From contig CALKBZ010000001.1 in NCBI GenBank assembly GCA_937775295.1, positions 1 to 38,136 of the forward strand: DNA of 38,136 bases. Reading direction: 5' to 3'. Of the stretch, positions 18,017 through 26,735 are shown in pieces. A program made the position numbers and the translations under genes. The DNA comes from an uncultured Opitutales bacterium (lineage in GTDB: Bacteria; Verrucomicrobiota; Verrucomicrobiia; Opitutales; Coraliomargaritaceae). How positions within the stretch are numbered: the stretch's first letter is position 1; each line of letters starts with the position of its first letter. The notes under the pieces were generated by a model. The model was not told where the DNA came from, did no database searches, and was given only the letters and a program-made list of their open reading frames with translations.

Positions 18017-19198
18017 TTAGGCGAGCAGTTTGAAGAAGATGCGTTTGCCTGCTTGGAAAATTAATTGGCTGGTTGGGCGGTTAATTTCTTGGTTGGGGTC
18101 GTCTTGCTTGACGCTGTCGATCTTCACAGCGCCTTGCTGTACGAGGCGGCGGATCGCACCTTTGCTCTCAAATAAATCGGATTGCGCCATGACTTCAAAC
18201 AGTGGTGCGCTGTCGGCGTTGCCGAGCAAATCGCTCCAAGTAAAAGTCGGCATGTCATCGGGAATTTTATTTTTCGAGAAAACTTGCTCAAACTGTTCCA
18301 GTTCATACTTACCGGCGTTCATTGAGTGGAATTGGCCGACCAGTGCGGCGGCGAGGTGCTTTTTGGCCGCCATCGGGTGGCCTTCTTTGAGCTTAGCGAT
18401 TTTATCGGCGTTGAATTCGAGCAGCAGTTGGTAGTAAGTCCACATCGTGTCATCGCTGATCGACATAATTTTACCAAACATTTCTTTTGGTGAATCGGTA
18501 AACGCGATGTAGTTGTCAGAGCTCTTCGACATCTTCTTGCTGCCATCCAGGCCGATCAACAATGGCATCGTGATGACTGCCTGCTCCAGCTTGCCCGCAT
18601 CTTTCTGTAGGGCACGACCGACCAGCATATTAAAGAGTTGATCGGTGCCGCCGATTTCGACGTCGGCATTGAGTATGAGTGAGTCGTAGCCTTGGATCAG
18701 CGGATAGAGAAATTCAATGATGGAGATCGGTGCGTTGCCAGCGTAGCGTTTGGCGAAGTCGTCGCGTTCCAGCATGCGTGCGACAGTCATCTTGCGTGCC
18801 AGCTTGAGGCAGTCCTCGAAGCCCATGTCATCGAACCACTCGCTGTTGTAGACGACTGTGGTCTTGCCCTCGTCGAGAATCTTGAAGGCTTGCACCAGAT
18901 AAGTCTGCGCGTTGTCGAGGATCTCATTCTTAGTCAGGACGGGGCGTGTATTCGAGCGACCGGATGGATCACCGATCAGCGTAGTAAAGTCGCCAATGAT
19001 GAGAATGGCTTCGTGCCCGAGGTCTTGAAACTGGCGTAGTTTATTAAATACGACGAGGTGGCCGAAGGTGAGATCTGGGCGTGTTGGGTCGACCCCGAGT
19101 TTAACGCGCAGTGGTCGGTTGCCGTGCAGACGATCCTCCAGCTCGGTTTCGCCGATGACGGTGTCGGTGTTTGTACGAATGGTTTCGATCAGGCTCAT
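18017..19198 (-). CDS. tyrS: Tyrosyl-tRNA synthetase
   Basis: TyrRS charges tRNA-Tyr with tyrosine. The class I fold is clear: KLGVDPTRPDLTFGHLV near residue 40 holds the HIGH-type motif, here TFGH (44-47) with the first His replaced by Thr. KKMSKS is at 221-226, with Met223. DVEIGGTDQLFN is the tyrosine and tRNA recognition block, and a C-terminal S4 RNA-binding domain (about 325-393) is present. At 393 residues it fits the TyrZ-like subgroup. The ATG follows the sugar-nucleotide fusion gene by 60 bp. Confidence 0.95.
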   Translation of the reverse strand: MSLIETIRTNTDTVIGETELEDRLHGNRPLRVKLGVDPTRPDLTFGHLVVFNKLRQFQDLGHEAILIIGDFTTLIGDPSGRSNTRPVLTKNEILDNAQTYLVQAFKILDEGKTTVVYNSEWFDDMGFEDCLKLARKMTVARMLERDDFAKRYAGNAPISIIEFLYPLIQGYDSLILNADVEIGGTDQLFNMLVGRALQKDAGKLEQAVITMPLLIGLDGSKKMSKSSDNYIAFTDSPKEMFGKIMSISDDTMWTYYQLLLEFNADKIAKLKEGHPMAAKKHLAAALVGQFHSMNAGKYELEQFEQVFSKNKIPDDMPTFTWSDLLGNADSAPLFEVMAQSDLFESKGAIRRLVQQGAVKIDSVKQDDPNQEINRPTSQLIFQAGKRIFFKLLA

Positions 19199-19258
19199 AA
19201 CAGTAAGTTTAAGATGCTTGAAGCTGATCTCGTACGGCGTCTCGTAAAGGAAAAAGCG

Positions 19259-20344
<1,086 letters not shown>

Positions 20345-20390
20345 ATAAACAAGAAGGTCAGAATATATCCGAAAGAGTTTGTTGCTAGTG

Positions 20391-20424
20391 ATTAGGCACG
20401 AATAACTAAAAATCATAGCCTAAT
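20391..20424. promoter_or_regulatory. Inverted repeat in the divergent promoter region
   Basis: ATTAGGC (20391-20397) and GCCTAAT (20418-20424) flank 20 AT-rich bases between the divergent fusion gene and the aldehyde dehydrogenase gene. TATACT follows a few bases later. It could be an operator, but this rests on symmetry alone. Confidence 0.3.
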
Positions 20425-20490
20425 AGCAGATAAATATACTAGATTATTTTTACTTATTTACCTTCTGCTTGAACTGAGTATCAGAGTGGC

Positions 20491-21864
20491 ATGTTTGAGT
20501 CGATTAATCCGGCAACGGGGCATCTTATACAGCAATATCCTGCGATGTCAGCCGCGATGCTTGCAGTTGCGCTGGAAGACTCGCGTAGTGCTGCCGTCGC
20601 ATGGGCACGAGTCGATGTGAGTGTGCGCGCCTCGATGCTTGAGCGGGTGGCGACTTTGTTGGAAACGAACAAGGAGACCTTTGTTCGACTGATTGTGCGG
20701 GAAGTGGGTAAGCCGTTGGCAGAAGCGCGTGCGGAGCTTGATAAGTGTACGTTGCTGTGCCGCTACTACGCGACGCATGCGGCTGATTTTTTGGCCAGTG
20801 AGTCGATTGAGACTGCGGCACAAGAGAGCCAAGTGAGCCATCAACCGTTGGGGGTGGTGCTGGGCATTATGCCGTGGAATTTCCCGTTTTGGCAGGTCTT
20901 TCGCTTTGCTGTGCCGGTGCTCACCGCGGGTAACACTGCGTTGCTCAAGCATGCGCCAAATGTGTGTGGCTGCGCATTGGCGATCGAGGCCTTGTTGATT
21001 GAGGCGGGTTACCCGAAGGGCGTGTTGCGCGCCCTGTTGATCGAGATCGATCGGGTCGAGTCGGTGATTCAGCACGATGCGGTGCAGGGCGTGGCGTTGA
21101 CCGGTAGCGAGCGGGCTGGGTCTGCGGTCGCGGCGATTGCGGGGCGTGCAATCAAAAAGACTGTGCTCGAACTGGGCGGCAGTGATCCGTATCTTATTTG
21201 CGAAGATGCCGACCTCGATTTGGCGGCCGCGAAATGTGTGCAGAGTCGCTTAAATAATTGCGGTCAGACCTGCATTTCGGCGAAGCGCTTGCTGGTGCAT
21301 GCGGCCGTGCTGGAGCCGTTTACTCAGAAGTTGGTGACTGAGATTGCCAAGCGCCGCATGGGTGATCCGGAGAATGAGACGACCAATCTCGGGCCGATGG
21401 CGCGGGCCGATTTACGTACGAACTTACAGCGCCAAGTCGATGCCAGTGTCGCTGCTGGCGCGCACTGTGTGCTCGGTGGTAATGTGCCCGAGGGTCCAGG
21501 CTTATTCTATCCGCCAACCGTATTAACCCAGGTGCGCCCTGGAATGCCGGCGTTTGATGAAGAGGTGTTTGGCCCGGTGGTGGCGATCATCGCGGTGCAG
21601 AACGATGCGGATGCGATTGGCTTGGCCAATCAATCCGCGTATGGGCTCGGTGCCGCGGTCTTTACTCAAGACATTGAGCGAGCGAAGCGCTTAGCGCATC
21701 AGTTGGAATGCGGCGCGTGTTTTATTAACGATTTTGTTAAGTCCGATCCGCGCCTGCCATTTGGCGGGATCAAGCGTAGCGGCTACGGTCGCGAGATGAG
21801 CGCAATCGGCATCCGTGAGTTCGTCAATGTGAAGACGATTTACGTGGCTGATGTTGGTTGTTAG
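20491..21864 (+). CDS. sad: NAD-dependent succinate-semialdehyde dehydrogenase, Sad/YneI type
   Basis: This 457-residue aldehyde dehydrogenase has Asn130 in MPWNFPFW, the general base Glu227 in LELGGSDP, and the nucleophile Cys261 in NNCGQTC. Blocks LKHAPNVCGCA, NLGPMAR, FGPVVAI and the C-terminal LPFGGIKRSGYGRE follow E. coli Sad/YneI closely and at the same length, so oxidation of succinate semialdehyde to succinate is the best guess. Other aldehydes are possible. No GABA or putrescine gene is nearby. It stands alone on the plus strand, convergent with the methyltransferase gene. Confidence 0.9.
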   Translation: MFESINPATGHLIQQYPAMSAAMLAVALEDSRSAAVAWARVDVSVRASMLERVATLLETNKETFVRLIVREVGKPLAEARAELDKCTLLCRYYATHAADFLASESIETAAQESQVSHQPLGVVLGIMPWNFPFWQVFRFAVPVLTAGNTALLKHAPNVCGCALAIEALLIEAGYPKGVLRALLIEIDRVESVIQHDAVQGVALTGSERAGSAVAAIAGRAIKKTVLELGGSDPYLICEDADLDLAAAKCVQSRLNNCGQTCISAKRLLVHAAVLEPFTQKLVTEIAKRRMGDPENETTNLGPMARADLRTNLQRQVDASVAAGAHCVLGGNVPEGPGLFYPPTVLTQVRPGMPAFDEEVFGPVVAIIAVQNDADAIGLANQSAYGLGAAVFTQDIERAKRLAHQLECGACFINDFVKSDPRLPFGGIKRSGYGREMSAIGIREFVNVKTIYVADVGC

Positions 21865-21893
21865 TTGGGAGCTGTTGGTTGTTGGCGTGAAAA

Positions 21894-21924
21894 AGGCGGG
21901 TCCTATGATATTAGGAACCCGCCT
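21894..21924. terminator. Hairpin terminator between convergent genes, probably bidirectional
   Basis: AGGCGGGTCCTA and TAGGAACCCGCCT pair around a short loop. On the minus strand the stem is followed by TTTTT, which fits the methyltransferase gene. On the plus strand, serving sad, only GTTGTTGT follows. The genes on both sides point into it. Confidence 0.8.
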
Positions 21925-21952
21925 GTTGTTGTAAAGTGGCTGAGCTTGTTAG

Positions 21953-22519
21953 CTACAAGCGCTGACGCACCGCTTCGTAGAGGATGACGCCTGCGGAGAC
22001 CGATACGTTGAGGCAATCGACTGTGCCAGCCATCGGGAGGCTGATCAGGTGGTCGCAGTGATCGCCAGTGACTTTACGCATGCCCCAGCCTTCGCTACCG
22101 AGGATCACGGCAGTGGGTTGGTCGAAATCTACCTTGTAGAGCGATTGCTTGCCCTTGTCGGAGGTGCCGACGAGCTGGATTTTACGGTCCTGAAATTTAC
22201 GTAAGAGCTGCCCGATGTTTTTAATCCGTAAAAATGGCACGTCGTCTGCGCCGCCGCAGGAGATGTCGCGCACGGTTGGCGTGATGCCGCAGGCACCTTT
22301 GACTGGGACGAGCACGGCAGTGACGCCAGCACCCGATGCGGTGCGCAAGCAGGCACCGAGATTCTGCGGATCTTGCACGCCTTCAAGGATGAGGATCAGT
22401 GGATTCTCAGTGCGCTCGATCAGGTCGAACAGGTCGTCCTCGTTTTCAATATAGACGATAGTTGGTCCCGAAGAATGACGCGGTGGACGTACGAGTTTTT
22501 TAATAGAATTACGGCCCAT
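21953..22519 (-). CDS. rlmB: TrmH/SpoU-family RNA 2'-O-methyltransferase, RlmB-like catalytic domain only
   Basis: This SPOUT-fold enzyme uses S-adenosylmethionine to methylate a ribose, probably in 23S rRNA. The motifs are complete: QDPQNLGACLRTA (49-61), ILGSEGWGM (139-147) and LPMAGTVDCLNVSVSAG (161-177), closest to RlmB. The protein has 188 residues, whereas E. coli RlmB has about 243. The N-terminal L30e-like RNA-binding domain is missing, and only a basic tail RNSIKKLVRPPR is in its place. Target assignment is therefore uncertain. Repeat A copy 3 lies directly upstream of the ATG. Confidence 0.82.
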   Translation of the reverse strand: MGRNSIKKLVRPPRHSSGPTIVYIENEDDLFDLIERTENPLILILEGVQDPQNLGACLRTASGAGVTAVLVPVKGACGITPTVRDISCGGADDVPFLRIKNIGQLLRKFQDRKIQLVGTSDKGKQSLYKVDFDQPTAVILGSEGWGMRKVTGDHCDHLISLPMAGTVDCLNVSVSAGVILYEAVRQRL

Positions 22520-22543
22520 GATTTTGAAATGCTGAAAGTGTGG

Positions 22544-22629
22544 CGAAGCGCGACTAGCGCAAAGATGGTGAATCGGAACGATTTGCCCCGTAGCGGTGAT
22601 TGAAGTGGGTGCCCTTTGGGCAACTGAAA
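22544..22629. repeat. Repeat family A, copy 3 (upstream of rlmB)
   Basis: Starts CGAAGCGCGACTAGCGC, with stem GCGC (22548-22551) and GCGC (22557-22560). It continues through TTGCCCCGTAGCGGTGATTG to the TGCCC-TTT-GGGCA hairpin at 22610-22622. Confidence 0.8.
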
Positions 22630-22727
22630 AAAGTGAGTGAGTGCTGTGGTGTGGAGTCTGAACTCAGTAAAAGTGGCATTCTGGTCGTTTTCCGCTGCCG
22701 CGTAAAGCGGTAAGTCGCGAATCGGTC

Positions 22728-22805
22728 GTAGCGAGCGGGTTTATCCCGCGATTTTTGATTGCCGTCGCCGGAGTATACGAATCCTGGCGTAAAGCCAGTC
22801 GCTAC
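22728..22805. repeat. Repeat family D element with inverted arms
   Basis: The arm 22728-22750 begins GTAGCGAGCGGGTTTATCCC; the arm 22783-22805 ends AAAGCCAGTCGCTAC and is its imperfect reverse complement. The same arms bound the 206-bp units at 6809-7253. Loose relatives lie at 22978-22996 (GCGGGTTAATCCCGC) and near 23254. The whole gap 22520-23288 has repeats A, D, B and a long inverted repeat, but no gene. Confidence 0.7.
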
Positions 22806-22939
22806 GCACGCACAGCAGGCCGGCAGGCGGCTACACTGAAGGGGCATCGTCCCGACGCCCGCACACCAGCAGCGGACATCGAGACGATATCCCTCCAAAA
22901 GATAGTCAATCCGTGAAGCGCGATTCGATGCGAAGCCGC

Positions 22940-22965
22940 GGGAGGGACGACCTCCGCGTCGTCCG
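22940..22965. repeat. Repeat family B, single arm
   Basis: GGGAGGGACGACCTCCGCG then TCGTCCG is a single arm of the element seen at 1-163; no partner arm was found nearby. Confidence 0.7.
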
Positions 22966-23020
22966 CATTTTCACGCAGCGTGCGGGTTAATCCCGCAATG
23001 GCATTGCATATTAAATTTCC

Positions 23021-23193
23021 TACAACCGCTGCGCTAGAGAAGGGGGGGGTGGGGGCGGGTAAAGCACAGCAGTAATAATAGTACCAGCTGATCCAGTGTC
23101 ATCATCCATGAGTATTGTCTGCTTTTCTAGTTCTGCATGGCAATCATGCCCTCCCTATTCTCGCGCGCAGCGCCCTCTAGCGCAGCGGTTGTA
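23021..23193. repeat. Perfect 19-bp terminal inverted repeats enclosing a G-rich tract
   Basis: TACAACCGCTGCGCTAGAG (23021-23039) and its exact reverse complement (23175-23193) enclose 135 bp. Just inside the left arm is a run of 8 G, 5 G and 3 G split by single bases (23042-23059). There is no open frame of note and no obvious target-site duplication. It may be a small non-autonomous element. Confidence 0.75.
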
Positions 23194-23288
23194 AATCAAT
23201 CACAGGTGTCGGAGAGTTGATTCGTGGGTAGAGGTGAGATAGGCGATGGCATTGAGGTTTATCCCGCGGTTTTCGGATAGCTGCCCCG

Positions 23289-24335
23289 TTACAATAGCTC
23301 GGGTTGCTTTCCCTTGGCGGGCTCGAGGCCGATGATGTGCCAGCCTTTTTCGGTGAGGACTCTGCCTTGGGCAGTGCGCTGCAGGTAGCCTTCTTGAATT
23401 AAAAACGGCTCGTGGACTTCTTCGAGGGTGTGGGCTTCTTCGCCAACGGCGACGGCGACGGTGCCAAGGCCGACCGGACCGCCGCGATAGTTTTCGGCCA
23501 TGATGCGCATGATTTGCTTGTCCATTTCGTCAAGGCCGCGCTGATCGATCTCGAGCAGTTCAAGTGCCGCTGCGGCCATTGCTTCGGTGATGACACCATC
23601 GCCACGTTGTTGTGCAAAATCGCGGCAGAAGTTGATTAAGTTATTGGCAATCCGCGGGGTGCCGCGTGCGCGGCGGGCGATCTCGGCAGCGCCGGCGGTC
23701 TCGAAATCGACTTCCAGTAGGCCGCAGGTGCGTTCGACGATGCCTTGCAGGGTCTTGTGATCGTAATAGCTGAGGCGTGATTGCAGGGTGAAACGACTAC
23801 GCAGGGGTGCGGTGAGCAGGCCCATGCGGGTGGTTGCGCCGAGTAGGGTGAAGCGGGGCAGGCTGAGGCGCACGCTGCGGGCGTTGGGGCCTTGATCGAT
23901 CATGATGTCGATGCGGAAGTCTTCCATCGCTGAGTAGAGATACTCTTCGACGGTTTTGGGGATGCGGTGAATCTCATCAATAAACAAGATGTCACCTTCG
24001 CTGAGGTTGGTGAGTAGGCCGGCGAGGTCGGCGGGCTTATCAATCACAGGGCCTGAGGTAATGCTGACCTGCCTGCCCATTTCGTGGCCGAGGATGAGGG
24101 CCAAGGTCGTTTTGCCGAGCCCCGGTGGGCCGCTGAGCAGGATGTGGTTGAGCGGTTCGCCACGGTCGCGCGCGGCACCGACCATCACTGACAGGCGCTC
24201 GATGGTCTTTGCTTGCCCCGCAAAGTCGTCAAACGAAAGCGGGCGCAGCATCGACTCTTCGGAGCTGATGGGGTCGGCGAGTGTTTGCTCGATAAATTCG
24301 GTGCCAGTTGGCGGATCTTCAGGTGTGAAAGGCAT
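23289..24335 (-). CDS. ruvB: Holliday junction branch migration helicase RuvB
   Basis: RuvB is the AAA+ ring motor that drives Holliday-junction migration with RuvA. In its 348 residues the first domain carries Walker A GPPGLGKTT (69-77), Walker B with Asp120-Glu121 in FIDEIHR and sensor GATTRMG. The C-terminal winged-helix domain has GGPVGLGTVA and LQRTAQGRVLTEKG. RPLSFDDFAGQ is the typical start of the conserved region. ATG start without Shine-Dalgarno. ruvC is 17 kb away, and ruvA is not in the window. It is preceded by repeat C. Confidence 0.97.
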   Translation of the reverse strand: MPFTPEDPPTGTEFIEQTLADPISSEESMLRPLSFDDFAGQAKTIERLSVMVGAARDRGEPLNHILLSGPPGLGKTTLALILGHEMGRQVSITSGPVIDKPADLAGLLTNLSEGDILFIDEIHRIPKTVEEYLYSAMEDFRIDIMIDQGPNARSVRLSLPRFTLLGATTRMGLLTAPLRSRFTLQSRLSYYDHKTLQGIVERTCGLLEVDFETAGAAEIARRARGTPRIANNLINFCRDFAQQRGDGVITEAMAAAALELLEIDQRGLDEMDKQIMRIMAENYRGGPVGLGTVAVAVGEEAHTLEEVHEPFLIQEGYLQRTAQGRVLTEKGWHIIGLEPAKGKQPELL

Positions 24336-24412
24336 AGTCGCTTATTACGGTTGTGCTTAGCAAATCGACTGATCGGTTCGAGTCAACTCATCCGCTTGAG
24401 GCTTGCCGAGTT

Positions 24413-24476
24413 AAAGGAGGGTGGGCGACCCGGCCACGTGGCACTTGCGTTGAGGGCGAGTCGCCCTCACTCCTTT
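24413..24476. repeat. Repeat family C element at the end of the NR-kinase gene
   Basis: Begins AAAGGAGGGTGGGCGAC and ends GTCGCCCTCACTCCTTT; the outer ends are inverted. An inner palindrome TGAGGGCGAGTCGCCCTCA (24451-24469) can form a strong hairpin. Its end overlaps the stop codon of the kinase gene, so it may act as a 3' hairpin. Related units are at 27411-27522. Confidence 0.75.
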
Positions 24477-24987
24477 ATAAAATCGCGTCGATGGCGCGTA
24501 CGGCCTGGATGATGCGCACTTGTTTACTGCCGTGGATTTCGACGTAGGGGAGTTGGCGGCGGTCGAGCTGGTGCTTAAAGTGTATGTGCAGATCGTCGCG
24601 GGCTGCGGGGCTTTCGCGTTGGCCCTCGTCGGCCTGCCAAGGGATGTCGGGCATGCAGAGTAAATACAGGCTGTAATCGCGCTCAAGGAAACGGTGGTTC
24701 AGCCATTTAATCGCGGTATCGAAATAGACCTGTGCGTAGATCATCGACGAGAGGATGTTGGTATCGTGGAAAATGAGTCGCTGAGCTTGTTCCAGCTCGG
24801 CATCTTCGAGGGCGAGTTGCCCTGTGGCGATCGGTTCGAGGTCGCTGTGCTTGAGTTCGCGTTGATGCGAATTGACATAGCTGCGGACGAATTCGCCGCT
24901 GCATGGCTCAGCATAGTAGTCAGAGAGTGCTTTGGCGAGGGTGCTTTTACCGGTGGATTCGGCTCCCGTAATGACGATGCGTTTCAT
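24475..24987 (-). CDS. NadR-type P-loop ATPase, probable nicotinamide riboside kinase
   Basis: The start is the ATG at 24987 (170 residues). A longer frame to 25155 would translate through repeat A and into pnuC, so I reject it. MKRIVITGAESTGKST has the Walker A loop at 8-15, and EFVRSYV, HDTNILSSMIY and the C-terminal HGSKQVRI fit the ribosylnicotinamide kinase domain of NadR (AAA_28). Only this domain is present: the helix-turn-helix and NMN adenylyltransferase domains of NadR are missing. pnuC lies just upstream, so phosphorylation of imported nicotinamide riboside to NMN is the likely role (inference). Confidence 0.85.
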   Translation of the reverse strand: MKRIVITGAESTGKSTLAKALSDYYAEPCSGEFVRSYVNSHQRELKHSDLEPIATGQLALEDAELEQAQRLIFHDTNILSSMIYAQVYFDTAIKWLNHRFLERDYSLYLLCMPDIPWQADEGQRESPAARDDLHIHFKHQLDRRQLPYVEIHGSKQVRIIQAVRAIDAIL

Positions 24988-25009
24988 TTGTAAGAGAGCT
25001 GAGAGCTGA

Positions 25010-25083
25010 CGAAGCACGACAGTGCGAAGATGGCGAAGCGAAGGGTGACTGAAATGGGTGCCCTCTGGGCAAGTGAAGGAACA
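25010..25083. repeat. Repeat family A, copy 4 (between pnuC and the NR-kinase gene)
   Basis: Starts CGAAGCACGACAGTGCGAAG, with stem GCAC (25014-25017) and GTGC (25022-25025). It continues through GCGAAGGGTGACTGAAATG to the TGCCC-TCT-GGGCA hairpin at 25059-25071. Confidence 0.8.
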
Positions 25084-25102
25084 GGGCTGAGAGCTGAGAC
25101 GT

Positions 25103-25711
25103 TTAGGCGGCGGAGCTGGACTGCGTGATGGAGCGTTTCCAAAGTCGCCAGCCACGCAGTGCTAGGCAGATAAATACGAAGAACAGGAACACACTCATCC
25201 AATATCCTTGCACCATAAATATGCCGATAAAAATGATATCAGAGAGCACCCAGCAGATCCAAGTCTCAATGTATTTGCGGGCGAGCATCCATTGAGCCAC
25301 GAATGCGCAGACGGTGGCGAATCCGTCGAGATATGCGTGGGCCGAGTCAGTGTAGCTGGACAGCAGACTGCCGAAACCGGCGGTGCCAGCGATCATTACT
25401 ATAATCGCCAGAATCAGCTTTGGGCGCGGGGTGTGGGCGATTTTCAGTCGATCCCCATCCTCAGATTTGCCCGCGACCCACTCATACCAACCGTAGGCAG
25501 AGATTACGATGAAGATGCCTTGCGAAAGCATCATCGCGTACAGCTTCGCATCCAGCGCAATAAAGACATAGCAACAATAGCAGACGATTAGAATCGGCCA
25601 TGCGGCTGCTCGTTCGCGGATCGTTAGCCAGACGCCAGTGATGCCTGTGAGTGTTCCCAACCATTCGACCCCGCTCGTCGCGAGTAACTGATTCCAAAAA
25701 GATTCGTGCAT
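25103..25711 (-). CDS. pnuC: Nicotinamide riboside transporter PnuC
   Basis: PnuC carries nicotinamide riboside (or a related vitamin precursor) across the inner membrane by facilitated diffusion, trapped by intracellular phosphorylation. The 202-residue protein has about seven membrane segments. Characteristic aromatic blocks are SAYGWYEW in the middle and ETWICWVLSDI in the second half. The C-terminus ends in a short basic tail. An AAGGT sits directly before the ATG. Adjacency to the NadR-type kinase supports the nicotinamide riboside assignment over other PnuX-type vitamin substrates. Confidence 0.9.
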   Translation of the reverse strand: MHESFWNQLLATSGVEWLGTLTGITGVWLTIRERAAAWPILIVCYCCYVFIALDAKLYAMMLSQGIFIVISAYGWYEWVAGKSEDGDRLKIAHTPRPKLILAIIVMIAGTAGFGSLLSSYTDSAHAYLDGFATVCAFVAQWMLARKYIETWICWVLSDIIFIGIFMVQGYWMSVFLFFVFICLALRGWRLWKRSITQSSSAA

Positions 25712-25742
25712 ACCTTAATCACTTCTACCGGCTAGGAATACA

Positions 25743-26042
25743 TCAATCTGCGTCGTAGATCTTTACCTGCTTCCAGAGCGCTTTATTGGCTGCAATAAAT
25801 GCCTGATGGAGCGGGTCTGCTTGATACGCGTCGTGAGCCGCTATGTCTTTGACGAGCACGGTAAGGGCGAAATCGTAACTGCTGTCGAGGACCGGGCGCT
25901 CGGTGGTGTTGGCAGGTGTGCCGATATACATGGCTTCAGCATGTTCGATCTGGTACATCGTCTCTAGGGAGATGCGAAAGTCAGTGCATTGATTTTCATC
26001 GAGATCTTCGCGGAGCCAGAAGTATACGGTGTGAATAAGCAT
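25743..26042 (-). CDS. Dabb-domain (stress-responsive alpha/beta barrel) protein
   Basis: This 99-residue protein is a single Dabb domain (PF07876, ferredoxin-like barrel). The start MLIHTVYFWLREDL, YDFALTVLVKDIAAHDAYQ and DPLHQAFI are typical of the family. These proteins form dimeric barrels; most have no known function, some are enzymes. Its closest gene is pnuC, 31 bp downstream on the same strand. No catalytic role can be read. Confidence 0.85.
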   Translation of the reverse strand: MLIHTVYFWLREDLDENQCTDFRISLETMYQIEHAEAMYIGTPANTTERPVLDSSYDFALTVLVKDIAAHDAYQADPLHQAFIAANKALWKQVKIYDAD

Positions 26043-26083
26043 GGTTGATGAACGTTGTTTATTTTTTAAGGTATTAGAAACTT

Positions 26084-26683
26084 TTAGAGCTTGGCGGCGA
26101 TGATGGCCTGCAGCTCTGCGTGATTGCGCGCGACTTGCAGTTCGGGGCGTTCTTCGGTGAGGCGTTCCGGTGGGCAGAAGAGCAGGCCTTCGTCGGCGCA
26201 GTCGATCATCGACAGATCGTTGTACGAATCACCGGCTGCGATAGTATCGAAGTTGAGGGCGCGAAACGCTTCGACTGCTTTACGCTTATGATCGGGTAGG
26301 CGTAACTTGTAGTCAGCGATGCGGCCGGTCTCGTCAATGACCAGATCATGACAGAATAGGGTCGGGTTGCCGAGCTTCGCCATCAGCGGGCCAGCGAACT
26401 GACTGAAGGTATCCGAGAGGATCACTAGGCGTGTTTGGGAGGTGACCCAAGTGACGAATTCTGGTGCGCCCGGGAGCGGGTCGAGCGTGCCGATGACTTC
26501 TTCGATGTCGGCCAGCTTGAAACCTTCCTTGTCCAGAATATTCAAGCGGTAGCGCATCAGCGTATCATAGCAGGGCTCATCACGCGTGGTGCGCTTGAGG
26601 GCTTCGATCCCGGTTTTTTCCGCGAAGGCGATCCAGATTTCTGGGATGAGTACTCCCTCAAGGTCAAGACATACGATATTCAT
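26084..26683 (-). CDS. thrH: ThrH-type HAD phosphatase (phosphoserine phosphatase / homoserine phosphotransferase)
   Basis: The ATG at 26683 gives 199 residues starting MNIVCLDLEGVLIPEIW, which follows Pseudomonas ThrH almost residue by residue. HAD motifs are Asp7-x-Glu9, the Ser/Thr motif in VILSDTF, and GDSYNDLSM. ThrH removes phosphate from phosphoserine and can pass it to homoserine, so it may serve serine and threonine synthesis. A longer frame to 26929 adds 82 residues that lie opposite the neighbouring lipoprotein gene and look like chance. AGAAGG lies one base before the ATG. Confidence 0.93.
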   Translation of the reverse strand: MNIVCLDLEGVLIPEIWIAFAEKTGIEALKRTTRDEPCYDTLMRYRLNILDKEGFKLADIEEVIGTLDPLPGAPEFVTWVTSQTRLVILSDTFSQFAGPLMAKLGNPTLFCHDLVIDETGRIADYKLRLPDHKRKAVEAFRALNFDTIAAGDSYNDLSMIDCADEGLLFCPPERLTEERPELQVARNHAELQAIIAAKL

Positions 26684-26735
26684 GCCTTCTAAACCGCGAG
26701 AATCGATCTGCAAGTCAATCTCAATTCGGCGTTGC

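Noticed and set aside
22630-22930. Minus-strand frame of 114 codons upstream of rlmB
   Set aside because: It is made of repeat families A and D; the translation looks like a chance product of dispersed repeats.
24988-25155. N-terminal extension of the NR-kinase frame by 56 residues
   Set aside because: The extra part is translated from repeat family A and overlaps pnuC. The canonical P-loop start is at the internal ATG 24987.
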